This document shows positions 10,941 to 22,235 of a DNA stretch of 64,000 nt, in pieces. The notes under the pieces were generated by a model. It saw nothing but the letters and a program-made list of their open reading frames with translations, made no database searches and was not told where the DNA came from. The stretch is from contig OY992540.1 of assembly GCA_963921195.1 (NCBI GenBank), forward strand, positions 35,642,971 through 35,706,970. The letters run 5' to 3'. Each line of letters starts with the position of its first letter. Position 1 is the stretch's first letter. Source of the stretch: Pegoplata infirma (lineage: Eukaryota > Arthropoda > Insecta > Diptera > Anthomyiidae). Made by a program: the position numbers and the translations under genes.

Positions 10941-11720
10941 AATATATTTTTAAGAAGTGTCTCAGAATCTGAAACATGTTACAGAATCTGAGAAATTTTG
11001 TGTGCTGAAAATCTATCATAATCTGAGATTTGCTCTATACGGAAAAATGTCTCAGAATCTGATAATTTTTCTATACGGAAAAATGTCTCAGAATCTGAGA
11101 ATCTGTCTCAGAATCTGAGAATTTTTCTATACGGAAAAATGTCTCAGAATCTGAGAATCTAATAATATTACTATACGGAAAAATGCGGATGCGATAATTT
11201 TCCTATAAATCAAAAAAAAAAATGTGTCGAAATCTGATAATTTTTCTATACATAAAAAAATGTATCACAATCTAAGAATTTTTATATACGAAAAAATGCG
11301 TCAGAATCTGATAATTTTTCTGTATAGAAAAAAATGTCTCGAAATCTTATATTTCTGTATATAAAAATGTTACGCAATCTGACAATTTTTCTATAAAAAA
11401 TTTCTCAGAATCTGAGAATTGTCTATAAAATCTTAAATTGTTTGTAAAACAAAAATGTTTGAGAGTCTGAGAAAACATTAGTGACTCTTTTTTTATGAAA
11501 AAATTTACCAGATTCTGATGCATCATAGAAAAATTATTAGATTTTGACAAATTCCTCCTATAAAAATGTTTAGATTCTGAGTCCTTTTCTTAAAATATTT
11601 TTGCTATATAAAAAAACTCTATTTGTGGTATTAAAAGCTTTTCAGGGACTGTGACATTGATCTTACAGAATAATTTTAGATTCTAAAATATTTTTCGGCT
11701 TAGAAAAATTTTTATATCCG
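10941..11720 (+). repeat. 36-base minisatellite, continued
   Basis: Intact units at about 11,036-11,150 grade into diverged ones. The stretch closes with a complementary copy of TGGTCCTTCGAGCCGG near 11,719-11,734. Confidence 0.8.
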
Positions 11721-13091
11721 GCTCGAAGGACCATTAATAGTTTGTAAGGCATTTTGGTATAAAAAAATATCAAATTAATTTTTTGTATTGATAATATCTA
11801 AGATTTTAAACCATTTTAATATATAATATGGTCTGATTCAAAAAAAAAAAATATTAAAGAAAATTAGATGGTTTGATATTTTTACAGTTAAAAGGACCAT
11901 TATAAAATTCTGAGACATTTGTCTAATTCTAACATTGCTTTTTTAAAATAAAACTGTTAATGTTGTAGTATATTTTCAATTTGTTTAACCTCCCTTAAAT
12001 ACAATGTAATTAATAAAAAAATCAAATGCATTTGTAAAAAATAATATTTTAATTTAAAGTTTACGGGAAATTAAACATAAACTGTTAAGGTAATTAACAA
12101 AAAATAAAAAATGAATTAATTTAACAAATATTTAATATTAACAGTATTATTTTTATTACGAAACATTGCTTTTGTTTTTAAAATTCCATCAATTTAAAAT
12201 GTATTAAATAATACAAAGAAAAAAAAAACTGCTAAACTAACATAAATATTTCCAATGGCTGAAATTGAAAACGAAAGTAATTTACAAAAAAATAGCAAAA
12301 AATAAAAAAAAACATTTTGTTAACAATTGCAAAAACAATAAAGCAGCAAAAAATTTAACATGCAATTTTTGTAATAAATTTTTTGAAAAAGTTTAAGTTA
12401 ATTATGATTTTCTATGAATGTTAAGATTTGTGTTAATAACAAATTAGGAAATTCCAATTTTTAAATTTGAGTTTTTATTTAAAACATTTGAATTAATCAT
12501 GATTTTCTATGAATGTTAAGATTTTTTTTTTTTCTTTATAACAACTAAGGAAATTTCATAAAATTTTTAATTTTGTTTTTGTATCCGTAGAAACAAATCC
12601 TTATTTGGTTAACAAATTGTATTAATTGTTTTATAATTTTTTTTTAGTTTGTAAAATATTTTTATTACCAAAATTGGTTTAAGGTTTTTGTGTTTTTTTA
12701 TGAATTTTTATGGTGATTTATTAACAACAAGTGCATTGTACGGAGGAGATTCAATAAATATTATTGAATTATAAATAATATTTAATTTGTTTTTCATGGT
12801 GGCGTTTTTATAGAGTTTTTTTTTTTTTTTTTTTTAATTTTCAAGTATATCACGTACTCAATGCAGTCGTCAACTGACTGGCACAAATAACATTTAGGTG
12901 TGTAATCAATATCAGGAAACATAAAATTTATGTTTGAACATAAATTTTACAGAAAAACAATTAAATTTGGGTGCATATATTATTTTTTTTTTAAGTTTTA
13001 GGGGAAACTATTAAAAAACATATTTTTATAATTTTACATAAAAAATTATCAAGGATGTCTTAAATTACTAGAAAAATTTAAAATTTTTCTT
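11721..13091. other. AT-rich DNA without recognisable genes
   Basis: Low-complexity A/T-rich sequence with a short repeated phrase (AATCATGATTTTCTATGAAT near 12,400 and 12,493). Nothing coding or structured was found. Confidence 0.5.
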
Positions 13092-13493
13092 TTACACTTT
13101 TCTCAATTCAAAACCATATAAAATAACTCTAGTTGAAATTTGAACTCCGCAGTGTGACACCCGCATTTTGGAGTTGTCATATTGTGCTTTTATGAGGTGG
13201 ATAATCTTAGCAGGTATACCCTTATTGGCAAGAGCATGCCATATCTTGTTCCGGTCGATGGCATCGAACGCTTTCTCAAAGTCTACAAAGGTAAGATACA
13301 TTGTGGTGTTGAATTCATTGCACTGTTCAATTATCAAACGGAGGCTATTGATTTGGTCAACACACGAGCGGTTAGGACGAAAACCAGCTTGCTCCTTTCG
13401 TAGCTTTTCGTCTAAGGGTTGGAGGATACGGTTAAGAATTATCTTATTAAAAATTTTGCACACAGCGGGAGTTAGGGCTATACCCCGCCAATT
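13092..13493 (-). pseudogene. LINE reverse-transcriptase fragment (element 2)
   Basis: The minus strand reads NWRGIALTPAVCKIFNK, RKEQAGFRPNRSCVDQI, LTFVDFEKAFDAIDR and KMRVSHCGV, covering RT motifs up to the region before motif B. It lacks YADD, the endonuclease and the 3' part, so it is truncated at both sides. Its motif A duplicates the one in the neighbouring fragment at 14,212-15,320, so it is a different LINE, similar to RTE/Daphne-type RTs (tentative). Its 5' edge abuts a TGGTCCTTCGAGCCGG motif. Confidence 0.8.
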
Positions 13494-13669
13494 ATCCGGC
13501 TCGAAGGACCATGATAAAACTTTTGACTAGTTGCAAAAAGAACGTAATTAACATTCAATTGCCATTTGCCTCAGTAAAGTGCCATAATATTTTGATGTTC
13601 CCGCTTTTTATAGCTGACATTTTTTTTGAAAATTTAAATGCAATTTTCGAAATACCGGACTGGCAGGTA

Positions 13670-14209
13670 CACTCAAAATAATAAATCTGTTAAATTACAG
13701 AAAAACTCTGCTAATTTAACATAGTACACCATACTTTTCCAGCTAGCAACATTTCTTGGTAATTTTACTATAGAACTGTAAAATGATTTGGACAAAAAAA
13801 AACGTTAATTTAGAGTTTTTAGTAAACGATTAAACAATAAATAAATCACTTTTTAACAAAGAAAACTGTAAATTTACATACATTTGTAAAATGCATTTGA
13901 TGCAACCAAAATTTTACAGAAAAAAAACTATGTAAATTTACAGAGTTTAGTAAAATACATGTTATTTTGTAAAACTTTTATCAGATTTTTGAAAATATTT
14001 TGTTGGTACTTTTTGAACCATTTTGGTACCATTTTCTGAAAAAAAAAATTCAGATAAAATTTTTGTGTTTTACAGAAAACTCTGTTTTTAACTATAAAAT
14101 TAAAATAACATAGAAATAAGTAAAAATACAGATAAAACTTATTTTTTTGGTTATACAAAAATCTAGAGTATTTCGCATAAATCTGTATTTTAGCAGAAAA
14201 CTCTGTTGA
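13670..14209. mobile_element. TA-flanked MITE inserted in a LINE RT
   Basis: It begins CACTCAAAATAATAAATCTG, with TA at 13,668-13,669 and 14,210-14,211, and interrupts the RT reading frame just after the QSGV of motif B. The right end (CAGAAAACTCTGTTGA) matches the left subterminal region mainly in direct rather than inverted orientation, so its terminal structure is unusual. It is 540 bp with many ACAGAAAACTCTGT-like palindromes. Confidence 0.65.
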
Positions 14210-14211
14210 TA

Positions 14212-15320
14212 CCCCTGATTGAAGCCGAAACTCATCAGATGAGTACCCATCTATAACAACACGTATAGAACGATCCCTGAGGAAACTCGAAATAAATCGA
14301 GAGAATTCATTACCGACACCAAAGGCATTAAGCTTGGATATGAGCGCACCGTGCCACACACAATCAAATGCCTTGGAAATATCCAGAGCAACCACCTTAC
14401 TCTCACCAAAATGGTGGATCGAACGACTCCAACGTTCGGAAAGGAACGCCAACAGATCCCCAATAGAACGAGTACTCCGAAAACCATACTGTCGATCGTT
14501 TAAAAGTAAGTTAGCCTCCAGATACCTAACAAGATGGCAATTTTCCATACTCTCCATTACCTTCGAGAGCGCTGAGCATATTGCGATTGGGCGGTAATTA
14601 TCAGGGTTATTAGCCGCACCCTTTTTAGGGATTGGCTGCACATTGGCAACCTTCCAACATGATGGAAAGATTCCCTTACGGAAGGACAAGATAAAAAGGT
14701 TAGCCAGTGGACGTGCTAACGTCGAAGCACACTTCTTCAGCACCAGTGCTGGTATACCATCCGGTCCCGGTGACTTATTTACGTTAAGATCCGCAAGAAC
14801 CCTTTTAACTGCACGAGCTCGGACAAATATCTTGGGCGTAGTATGAGATACACTTTCGATTTCGGGCAGTGGTTGATTGCTTTCCGGCAAGAAAGAATTT
14901 CTTGCAAAAAGGCCAGCCAACAGGTTAGCTTTATCAACCGGTTCTATGAACACTTGGTCATCTTTTAAAAGAGTCGGGATAGAAGAACTAGCATTTTCCT
15001 TGACTCTTTTAACAAACGACCAAAAGCTCTTACTGCCCCGAGGAGCCGAAAGAACTTTAGCACGAAGTCGTTGTTCGTAATGAAGCTTTTCACGACTAAG
15101 TACTCTAGCACACTCAGATCTTGCCTGTTTGCGTAGCATATCAGTATTAGCGTTTTTATTATCACGCCAATTTCTGAATGCTTCCTCCCTGGATCTGACT
15201 GCGTTCCTGCAAGTCTGGTTAAACCAACATTTATCTCTTGGTTTAGCCGAAATGAGCTTTGATGGAATGAATGACTTCATTCCAAGCACAATAACATTTT
15301 CGACCATTTTCGCCGCGGCG
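14212..15320 (-). pseudogene. LINE ORF2: linker and first half of reverse transcriptase (element 1)
   Basis: An open frame reads NVNKSPGPDGIPALVLKKC, VQPIPKKGAANNPDNYRPIA, RQYGFRSTRSIGDLLAFL, VVALDISKAFDCVWH and RLQSGV, i.e. RT motifs 0 to B of a Jockey/I-superfamily LINE. Upstream (18,488-19,127) lies the endonuclease of the same ORF, separated by the Transib-like insertion. Downstream the frame is cut by the TA-flanked MITE, beyond which only a few plausible codons follow. Joining the two halves at the target site leaves a one-base frame offset, so the copy was probably already defective. Confidence 0.85.
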
Positions 15321-15349
15321 CACAGTGATTCGTTTCATTGGCAAAAATC
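15321..15349 (+). other. RSS-like terminus: heptamer, 13-bp spacer, nonamer
   Basis: CACAGTG (15,321-15,327), 13 bases, then GCAAAAATC (15,341-15,349). The layout resembles a 12-type recombination signal sequence (12 plus or minus 1); the nonamer shares its CAAAAA core with the vertebrate consensus ACAAAAACC. Confidence 0.6.
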
Positions 15350-16140
15350 AAAAAAAAAAGTATGTCTTCAATGTTGATGATTTTTTGGATTTTTACAGTT
15401 TGATAGTTAACTAAAAGAAATATGTGCTTTTCTTATTTTTAAGAAGTCATATGTTGCCACAAGAGGGCGCTAAAGTACGGAAAATTAACGCTATTTTGTT
15501 AAAACCTAAATATTGATTTTTATAGGTTTACTAAAAAAATTATGAAAAATCTAATTTTAAAGAAATCAACAAACTTTTTTTTGCAAAAGTTACTTAAATA
15601 TATTTGCTAAAAGTTGTATTTGCAAGTTTTTAGAATTAATCTTAAAATACATTTTTGTATTGCTCTGAAATCTACATTTTTTCTACCGAATCCCAAAAAA
15701 TTGACAAATTTTGATGGAATGCATAAAAAAAGTTCGTGAGTCAAAAAATTATTTTTTTCGCTTTTTCGATAGCTTGGACTATAGTTTATAAGGCAAAACA
15801 ATAAAAATAGCTAAGTTTTTGTCTGAAGTTGGAAAAAAGTTAGGTTTTTTTTGTGTCTTTATTTAATTTTTTTCAAAAGCTATATTATTAATGGAAAAAA
15901 TATTAAAAAAAAATCGAATATTAAGTATTTTTTCTTTACATACTGATATATTACATAGTATTCTGTAAAAATATAATAAAAAATCAGAAAAAAATTATGC
16001 AGTACTTGGGCCGTTTTGCTTTAAAAGTTATCTATGACTTTTACTAAAATCCCCAAAATCACCAAATTTTAATGGCCCTCATAAAAAAAGTTCGTGAATA
16101 AAATTTTTTTGTTTTTTATTTTTTTTGTAGCTTTAACTAT

Positions 16141-16949
16141 CCCAGCAGAAATTTTGCTGAACGTTCAGCAGCTTTTGGAAGGGGAACTTGAGTAAAGGAG
16201 CGCATCCAATTGCGCTGAATTCATGCATGATTCCCTAAGGCGATGTCCCACTTTAGAGCGCTAGTTGGATACACAGAAACAGCGCTCTTTAGATGCACTG
16301 AAATCACGTGTCTTTAGAGCGCTGATTTAAGCAGAAAAAGATGCTGTAAATTCGTGTATCTTTTTAGCGCTGATTTAAGCAGATTAAAGATGCGGTGAAT
16401 TCATGTATCTTTGTAGAGCTGATTTAAGCAGAATAAAGATGCTGTAAATTCAAAGTTGAAATCAAATAACTAAAATTTAAAAAAATATAACAAAAAAATT
16501 CATTCGTTTTACTTTACAAAACTTTATTTATGTGAAACAAAATGAAAAAAAAAAAAAAATCGGAAGTGAACATCAAAAAAATATCGGACATTTTCATTTT
16601 CACATTTTTTATGGGATTTTTTTTGGGAACAGCGGTCAAAGATGCTATGATTGAAGCGCTCTTTGCAGCGCTGATTAATGCGCAATAATGATGCAGTCAA
16701 ATCATGTGTCTTTGTCTAAAACTCATGTTTTTTTATTCAAAAAGTGTTAAAAATATTAAAAAGGAAAGCAAGTGTGAAATTTTATCAAAAAATAATTACA
16801 CATTATAAGTTTTATATAAAAAATCTTAAAAAAAAATTAAAATTTTTTCCCCTTCCTTTTACTGCATCCCTAAGAGCGCTCTTTGGATGCGCTACGGTAT
16901 ACTATAAACAGATGCTGTGTCGCCAAAATCTCGATTTATTTCTGCTGGG
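16141..16949. mobile_element. Small TIR element nested in the Transib-like element
   Basis: The inverted ends CCCAGCAGAAAT and ATTTCTGCTGGG are flanked by AT. Flanks rejoin to match a paralogous internal repeat of the host element (compare about 15,770 and 17,310). It contains three to four tandem units with GATTTAAGCAGAAAAAGATG (about 16,270-16,455). Non-coding. The duplication is too short to assign a superfamily. Confidence 0.65.
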
Positions 16950-18443
16950 ATGTTTTATAAGATCAAAAAATAAAAATAACTAAGTTTTTTTTTTTATGTT
17001 GAAAAAAAAAAAAATTTTAAAAAATCTAAAATTGGATTTTTTTTTTTTTATTTATTTTATGTACTGTAAATAAATTTAAAAAATACATCAACATTTTCGT
17101 GTTTTTTTATATAAAGGGTTTTATTGTATTGTATACCATAAATTTATAGTAAATAATTCGATAAAATAGGTATTCAGTGGGCCACTTTGCTTTAAAACCA
17201 GTATTTGAGTTTCGTTGGTATCCCAAATCAAAACCAAAATTTTTTTTGAGATACATAAAAAAAGTTCGTACTTAGAAATTATTTTTTATTGATTTTTTTA
17301 ACATCCTGGACTGTTTTCTATACGATCAAATAATAAAAATAACTAAGTTTTTGAAAAAAACGAAAAAAAAAAAAATAAAAATTTTAAGTACCCAAAAAAA
17401 ATTTTTTTTTTTTTAAGTTTTTTGTTATCAACGGGGTATATACTTAGGAATAAAGCAAATATTAAACGAGTTAACTAAAACTTATTTTGAATAAATTTAT
17501 TTTCGTAATGCAATAGGAAATAAGTGTTGCGAATGTTTTGTTTTTGCAGTTAATATGTATTTTTATATTTTTGACTATATTTAAAAAAAAAGGATATATT
17601 AACAGCTTTTTTGTTACCGCAAGCAACTCGACGAAATTTGGCACACTTATTAACGCCATTTGATCTAATCTATATTAAAAATTTTATAGCAATTGAAAAT
17701 TTTTAAAATAGTTACAGCGATTTCAAGAAAAAGGATATATGGCAGTCACGCGAGTCCTTGCTCAGATTAAAATACAAATATTGTACGTCGATAGTTATCT
17801 AAATTTCTAAGATAGTAGCTAAGTTTAGTAATTTTATAGCAAGTTTTGTGGCTAAAACTCCACTTTTAAGTTTCAGGATATACGACAGGTACAAATGTCC
17901 TTCGACCGATTTGCTCAAAATTTTAATTTTTTTTCTACTAATTAATTTTGTGCTTGCGTACCAAATTTGGAAAATCGTTGACAACTCTTTCTATTTTATT
18001 TTTGTGATTACACTATATTAACACTTTATTGCAGTTTTTAAAAAGGATATGTAAATAACTTTTGTTTTACAGAACCGATTTCAGCGAAATTTGGCACACA
18101 CATTGACATCACTTATTCAAATTTTTACAAAAAATTTCAAGGGTATCGAGTAATCTTTAAGCGATTTACAATATTTTTAAGAAAAAGGATATATGGCAGC
18201 CACACGAGTCCTTGCTTCAATCTACAAAAAAATTTACATATAAAATACTATATCAAAATTGGTAACATTGACAAAGTTTGGGAATTTTGTGACCATTTTT
18301 GTAGTTTTAATCACATATTTAAATTTCAGGATATATGGGGGGTAGGTGTGTCCTTGCTCCGATTTTTCCAAAAACTCGTTTTTTTCTTGATTAGATAATT
18401 TAATGCTTGTGTACCAAATTTCAGAAATTTGCGACTAATATTC

Positions 18444-18482
18444 TATTTTTGCCCACTCGATATATGGGAACGAATCACTGTG
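18444..18482 (-). other. RSS-like terminus: heptamer, 23-bp spacer, nonamer
   Basis: On the minus strand CACAGTG (18,482-18,476) is followed by exactly 23 bases and GCAAAAATA (18,452-18,444), the layout of a 23-type recombination signal. Confidence 0.6.
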
Positions 18483-18487
18483 CGGCG

Positions 18488-19127
18488 TCGACGTTGCCGT
18501 CGAGGAAACAGAGTTTCCAGTTGAAACGTTGAGTTCTACCCAGCGAGCCTTCTCATAGATAAAAACTGAACGCCTCTTAGCTGTTGTCGAGACGTTACGA
18601 AGATCGGAGTACAAGAAGGATGCGGAAATGGTGCAATGATCCAAATTGCCAAGAGGTGCTAATGTTTTTACTTCATATTTATCAGGATGTGAAGTAAGAA
18701 AAAGGTCAAGAGTATTCTGGTGTTCATTCCCAATGCCCGTTAAGCGCGTTGGTTCGTTCACTAATTGCGACAGGTGGTTATGCGCTGCGAATAACTCAAC
18801 GTAATCGCCAACGGGAGTCGAATGATTTGAATGGAGAATCCAGGAAGAGTTGTGAACATTGAAATCACCTGCCACGACAATTTCACTGTTCGGGCAACTC
18901 TCCAGGATTCTCGAAATGGAATTGGAAAGAGCATCAAAACCATTAAAGGATGACACCCTTCCCGCATTTGGGCTTCGATACAGGAACCCGAAATGTAATG
19001 TGTGTACCCTGATTCCAGATTTAACCCATAAGGAATTAAATTCGGGATCATTCGTGCCTAAATGTGTCAGGCACTGGTACACAACATCGTTACGTACAAA
19101 TACCGCAAGGCCCCTATACCCCATAAA
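18488..19127 (-). pseudogene. LINE ORF2: C-terminal part of AP-like endonuclease (element 1)
   Basis: The frame reads MGYRGLAVFVRNDVVYQ, LHFGFLYRSPN, VVAGDFNVHNSSW, EPTRLTGIGNEHQNTLDLFL and LGNLDHCTISAS: the GDFN, T-LDL and DH signatures of APE-type LINE endonucleases. The N-terminal third is missing. The sequence stops at about 19,127 against DNA resembling the TACCCTCC repeat. The Transib-like insertion separates it from its RT half. Confidence 0.85.
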
Positions 19128-19520
19128 TTATATATATTCACGATCCTTGATCAGTCTTAGACAATCTAGGTCCAGTGGTTCAAAAGATATAAGCAAATCT
19201 GTGAATTTCGAAAAGTTCTTTTTCGTGAATTTACGTGTTCAAAAGCCGCTTAACACACAAATTAATAACAAAGTGTTTTTGTCACTAAACAAAATTTTAA
19301 CGCTCAATAAAGTTTTACTCTCAAAAAAATTTTACACTTCAAAAAATTTTTTGTTACAAAAATAACTAAGAGATGGGCGCGTGAGTGAATTTTGACGCAC
19401 GCTAACGAAATAAAAATATTTCTCACGCACGAAATTGTTTTTTCTGTAACTAAAATGTTTCTCACGATCACAAAATACACGCTCAACAACACGACACTAT
19501 TTTTTCTAATCACGCGCATT
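19128..19520. other. Non-coding DNA with CACGC-rich segment
   Basis: It begins with a short TACCCTCC-family remnant (ATATATATTCACGATCC and TCAGTCTTAGACAATCT). At about 19,376-19,510 the sequence CTCACGC and its complement recur several times, suggesting a small inverted-repeat element without clear ends. Confidence 0.4.
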
Positions 19521-20180
19521 TACGATCACCCTCCAACCACAGTATGGGGATCCACAGTATATTGATCAGTGACCGATTCTAAGACATTCTAGCGATGTCC
19601 GTCCGTCTGTCTGTCCAAAATAAAAGAGCTTGACTCCTGAAATTTGGCACAAATATGTCTTATGGTCATAGGCTGGTTAAGTTCGGAGATAAGCAAAATC
19701 GGACCAGGGGGAAAAAGTTCCCCTTGAAGAGCTTAAGCAACTAAAACATTTTAATGCAGGAAGAAGTTCAAGGTCCTGCCCTTGAACCCTGGGGATTAAA
19801 AAAAATATTTTTTTCGGTACGCCCACTTTTGTGGGCGTGAATATTGAAAAACTTTAAACAAAATGATTAAATTTTATTACTGAAGTGCAAAACGCATAAT
19901 AAATAATTTTATAAACATAAATCGAGAGGGGAAAAGGGATCCACAGTGTCCTCTGCCCGCCCCCTTTTGTGGGCGTGGATATAAAAAATGTATTTTAATA
20001 ATGATTAATTAGATTAAATAATTGCAAGAATCATAATAAATCCATTTGATAACATCTATCGCAAGGGGAAGGTGCCCCCAACGTCTCCCACCAAACCCCC
20101 CCCCCAAAAAAAAAACGCCACTGATTTTTTTTATTATTTTTTTGACATTTTGGAGGGTATGAAAGATTCGACACTTGTTT
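19521..20180 (-). mobile_element. TACCCTCC-family dispersed repeat, copy 2
   Basis: Minus orientation: starts ACCCTCCAACCACAGTATGG, has a GTCCGTCCGTCTGTCTGTCC run and ends GGAGGGTATGAAAGATTCG then CACTTG. Poly-C (20,096-20,105) matches the poly-G of copy 1. The terminal hairpin is partly deleted. Confidence 0.7.
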
Positions 20181-20940
20181 TTTATTAATTTTGACACGCT
20201 GAAAACAAATATCAAAAAATTTCTGAAATCGGTCGAGCAGTTTTCGAGATTTTACCATCTGACCCAGTAAAACTTTTTGAAGTCATTCAAAAATATAGTT
20301 CTAGAAGTGCTCCGAAAGGGTAATTTTATGATTTCAAATTACTATTTTGAAGTAGTTTGGGAACTAGTGAAGTGATTTAGGACTAGTCGTACATGACTTC
20401 TGCACCACTTGCATGCAACAAATACTGGTTCTCAAACATCTAAGAAGTTGTTTCAAAAACTTATAATTTTTTTTGAAAAAAAAAAAAATATAAATTTTTT
20501 TACGCATTTTTCCATGATTTTTCCAGGAATATTGTCAATACAATTTTTGCTTTAATTTGTTGAGTTTATTGAGCTTTTAAAATTTTTTTAACAAAAAAAA
20601 TATTTAAATTAAAAAAATAATATAATTTCTTTACAAATTCTAATCCTCTGTACATATCGCATCCGTATCCGGCATATATTTCAATTTTGTAAACAAATAC
20701 TGATTATTTTTTAAAAAACTGCAAATTAAAAAATAAAAAAATTGTATACTATTTATGTATTTAGCAGTCATACATGATGGTGAATCGTCGTCATCGCCAA
20801 TGCATCATATCAGGAAAACCACAGAGCAAAAGAAAAACACAAAAATCCATAAATAATAGGGTAATCATGCGGTTAGCAATCGGTTGATCGAATAATTTTA
20901 AACAAATAATTTTTTGAATTAAGATGAATCAATTAAAAAC
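20181..20940. other. AT-rich DNA without recognisable features
   Basis: A partial repeat-like segment near 20,200-20,280 is followed by A/T-rich unique sequence. No coding signal. Confidence 0.4.
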
Positions 20941-21770
20941 ATTTTTAATATACTGAGAATGGTCCTTCGAACCGAGTAGGAAAATTTTTCTATACCGAAG
21001 AATATGTAAGAAGTCGGATATTTTTCATCAGAAAAATAATGTCTTAAGAACTAAGGAATTTTCTTGTGATAAACTGTCTCTGAATCTAAAAATTTTTATA
21101 GGAACAATTTCTCAATTCATAGAATTTTTCAATACGCAGAAATGTCTTGATCAGATAATGGTCCTTTGAACCGGTTATGCAAACTTTTTTTCATAAAATC
21201 ATATTAATTTGGTATTGGGAAAATTTCTCAGAATTTATTATAAATTCTCGTTAACCGATTTTACTACTAAAAATTATTTAAAATTTTTAAAATTTTTCTG
21301 TAGGAAAAATCTCATAGAATTTTGACTTTTTCAATACGCAAAAATATCTTATCAGATAATGGTCCTTCGAACCGGTTATGATAACTTTTATTCATAAAAT
21401 CATATTAGTTTCTCAGAATTTATTATAAATTCTCGTTAGCCGATTTCACTACTAAAAATTTTAAATTTTGAAAATTTTTTGTGCGAAAAATCTCATAGAA
21501 TTTTTGACTTTTTCAATAGGCAAAAATTTCTTATCAGATAATGGTCAAATATCAGATAATGGAAAAATCTCATAGAATTTTTTACTTTTTCTATAACAAA
21601 AATTTCTCAGAGTCTGTAAATGGTCCTCCGAACCGGATATGATTTATTTTCTATTTGAAAAAAAATCACAGAAATTTAAAAGAAATTTTTAAGAAAGTGT
21701 CTCAGAATTTTTAAATTTAAAAAAAATCCTCGATTAACAGATTAAAACACAAACTGTGTTTATTAGAGTA
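20941..21770 (+). repeat. Diverged minisatellite carrying the TGGTCCTTCGAACCGG motif
   Basis: Diverged 36-base-type units alternate with a conserved motif TGGTCCTTCGAACCGG at about 20,959, 21,159, 21,360 and 21,621. The 21,160-21,600 part is a tandem duplication of about 200 bp (AACCGGTTATG, then CATAAAATCATATTA). Confidence 0.7.
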
Positions 21771-22235
21771 CCCTAACAAATACACATGTTGTAAAATATA
21801 TGCATAAAAACCGACTCTTTATTTAAATATTTGCTTCTTGTATTTTTTTTTTCATATTAAATGTTAAAAATAAATCCTCATCATCATCATACGACGAAAC
21901 GCAAAATAATATACGCATGTAATAATATTTTTTTTGTCTTATTGCATTTTTATATTTTTGCACTAAACTACTTTTATTCGAGTAGTATGTTAAGTCTGTT
22001 ATAAACTTTGTAACATCATTATTCAAACTAATTATTAACTAATTAAACATCTGAAGGAAAATGGACCCAATAGGTCCATGTTTATTTTAGTGATTCATTT
22101 CCGGCAAGCACTGGTGTAGGGTGTTATAAAGTCAGTCTAGATCGAATATAATTTTCATTAAATACCCTCTGTATCCTAAAAACATTTTTTCAGTAATATT
22201 CGAATACATATTAACTAATATTTTTAGCTAAAAAA
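21771..22235. other. AT-rich DNA, no gene
   Basis: Nothing recognisable apart from a possible fragment of the TACCCTACACC repeat near 22,060-22,170 (ATGGACCCAATAGGTCC, CACTGGTGTAGGGT). Confidence 0.35.

Larger units (their letters stand above)
15321..18482. mobile_element. Transib-like DNA transposon, non-autonomous, 3,162 bp
   Basis: The 14-base inverted ends CACAGTGATTCGTT start with the heptamer CACAGTG and are flanked by a perfect 5-bp GC-rich duplication CGGCG (15,316-15,320 and 18,483-18,487). Both properties are diagnostic of Transib, the group related to RAG1. An A-rich nonamer follows the heptamer at each end at different spacings. The interior contains diverged repeats (AAAGTTCGTGAGTCAAAAAA-like near 15,730, 16,090 and 17,270; AAGGATATATGGCAG-like near 17,730, 18,185 and 18,327) and a nested TIR element. 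No transposase ORF is present. Confidence 0.8.
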
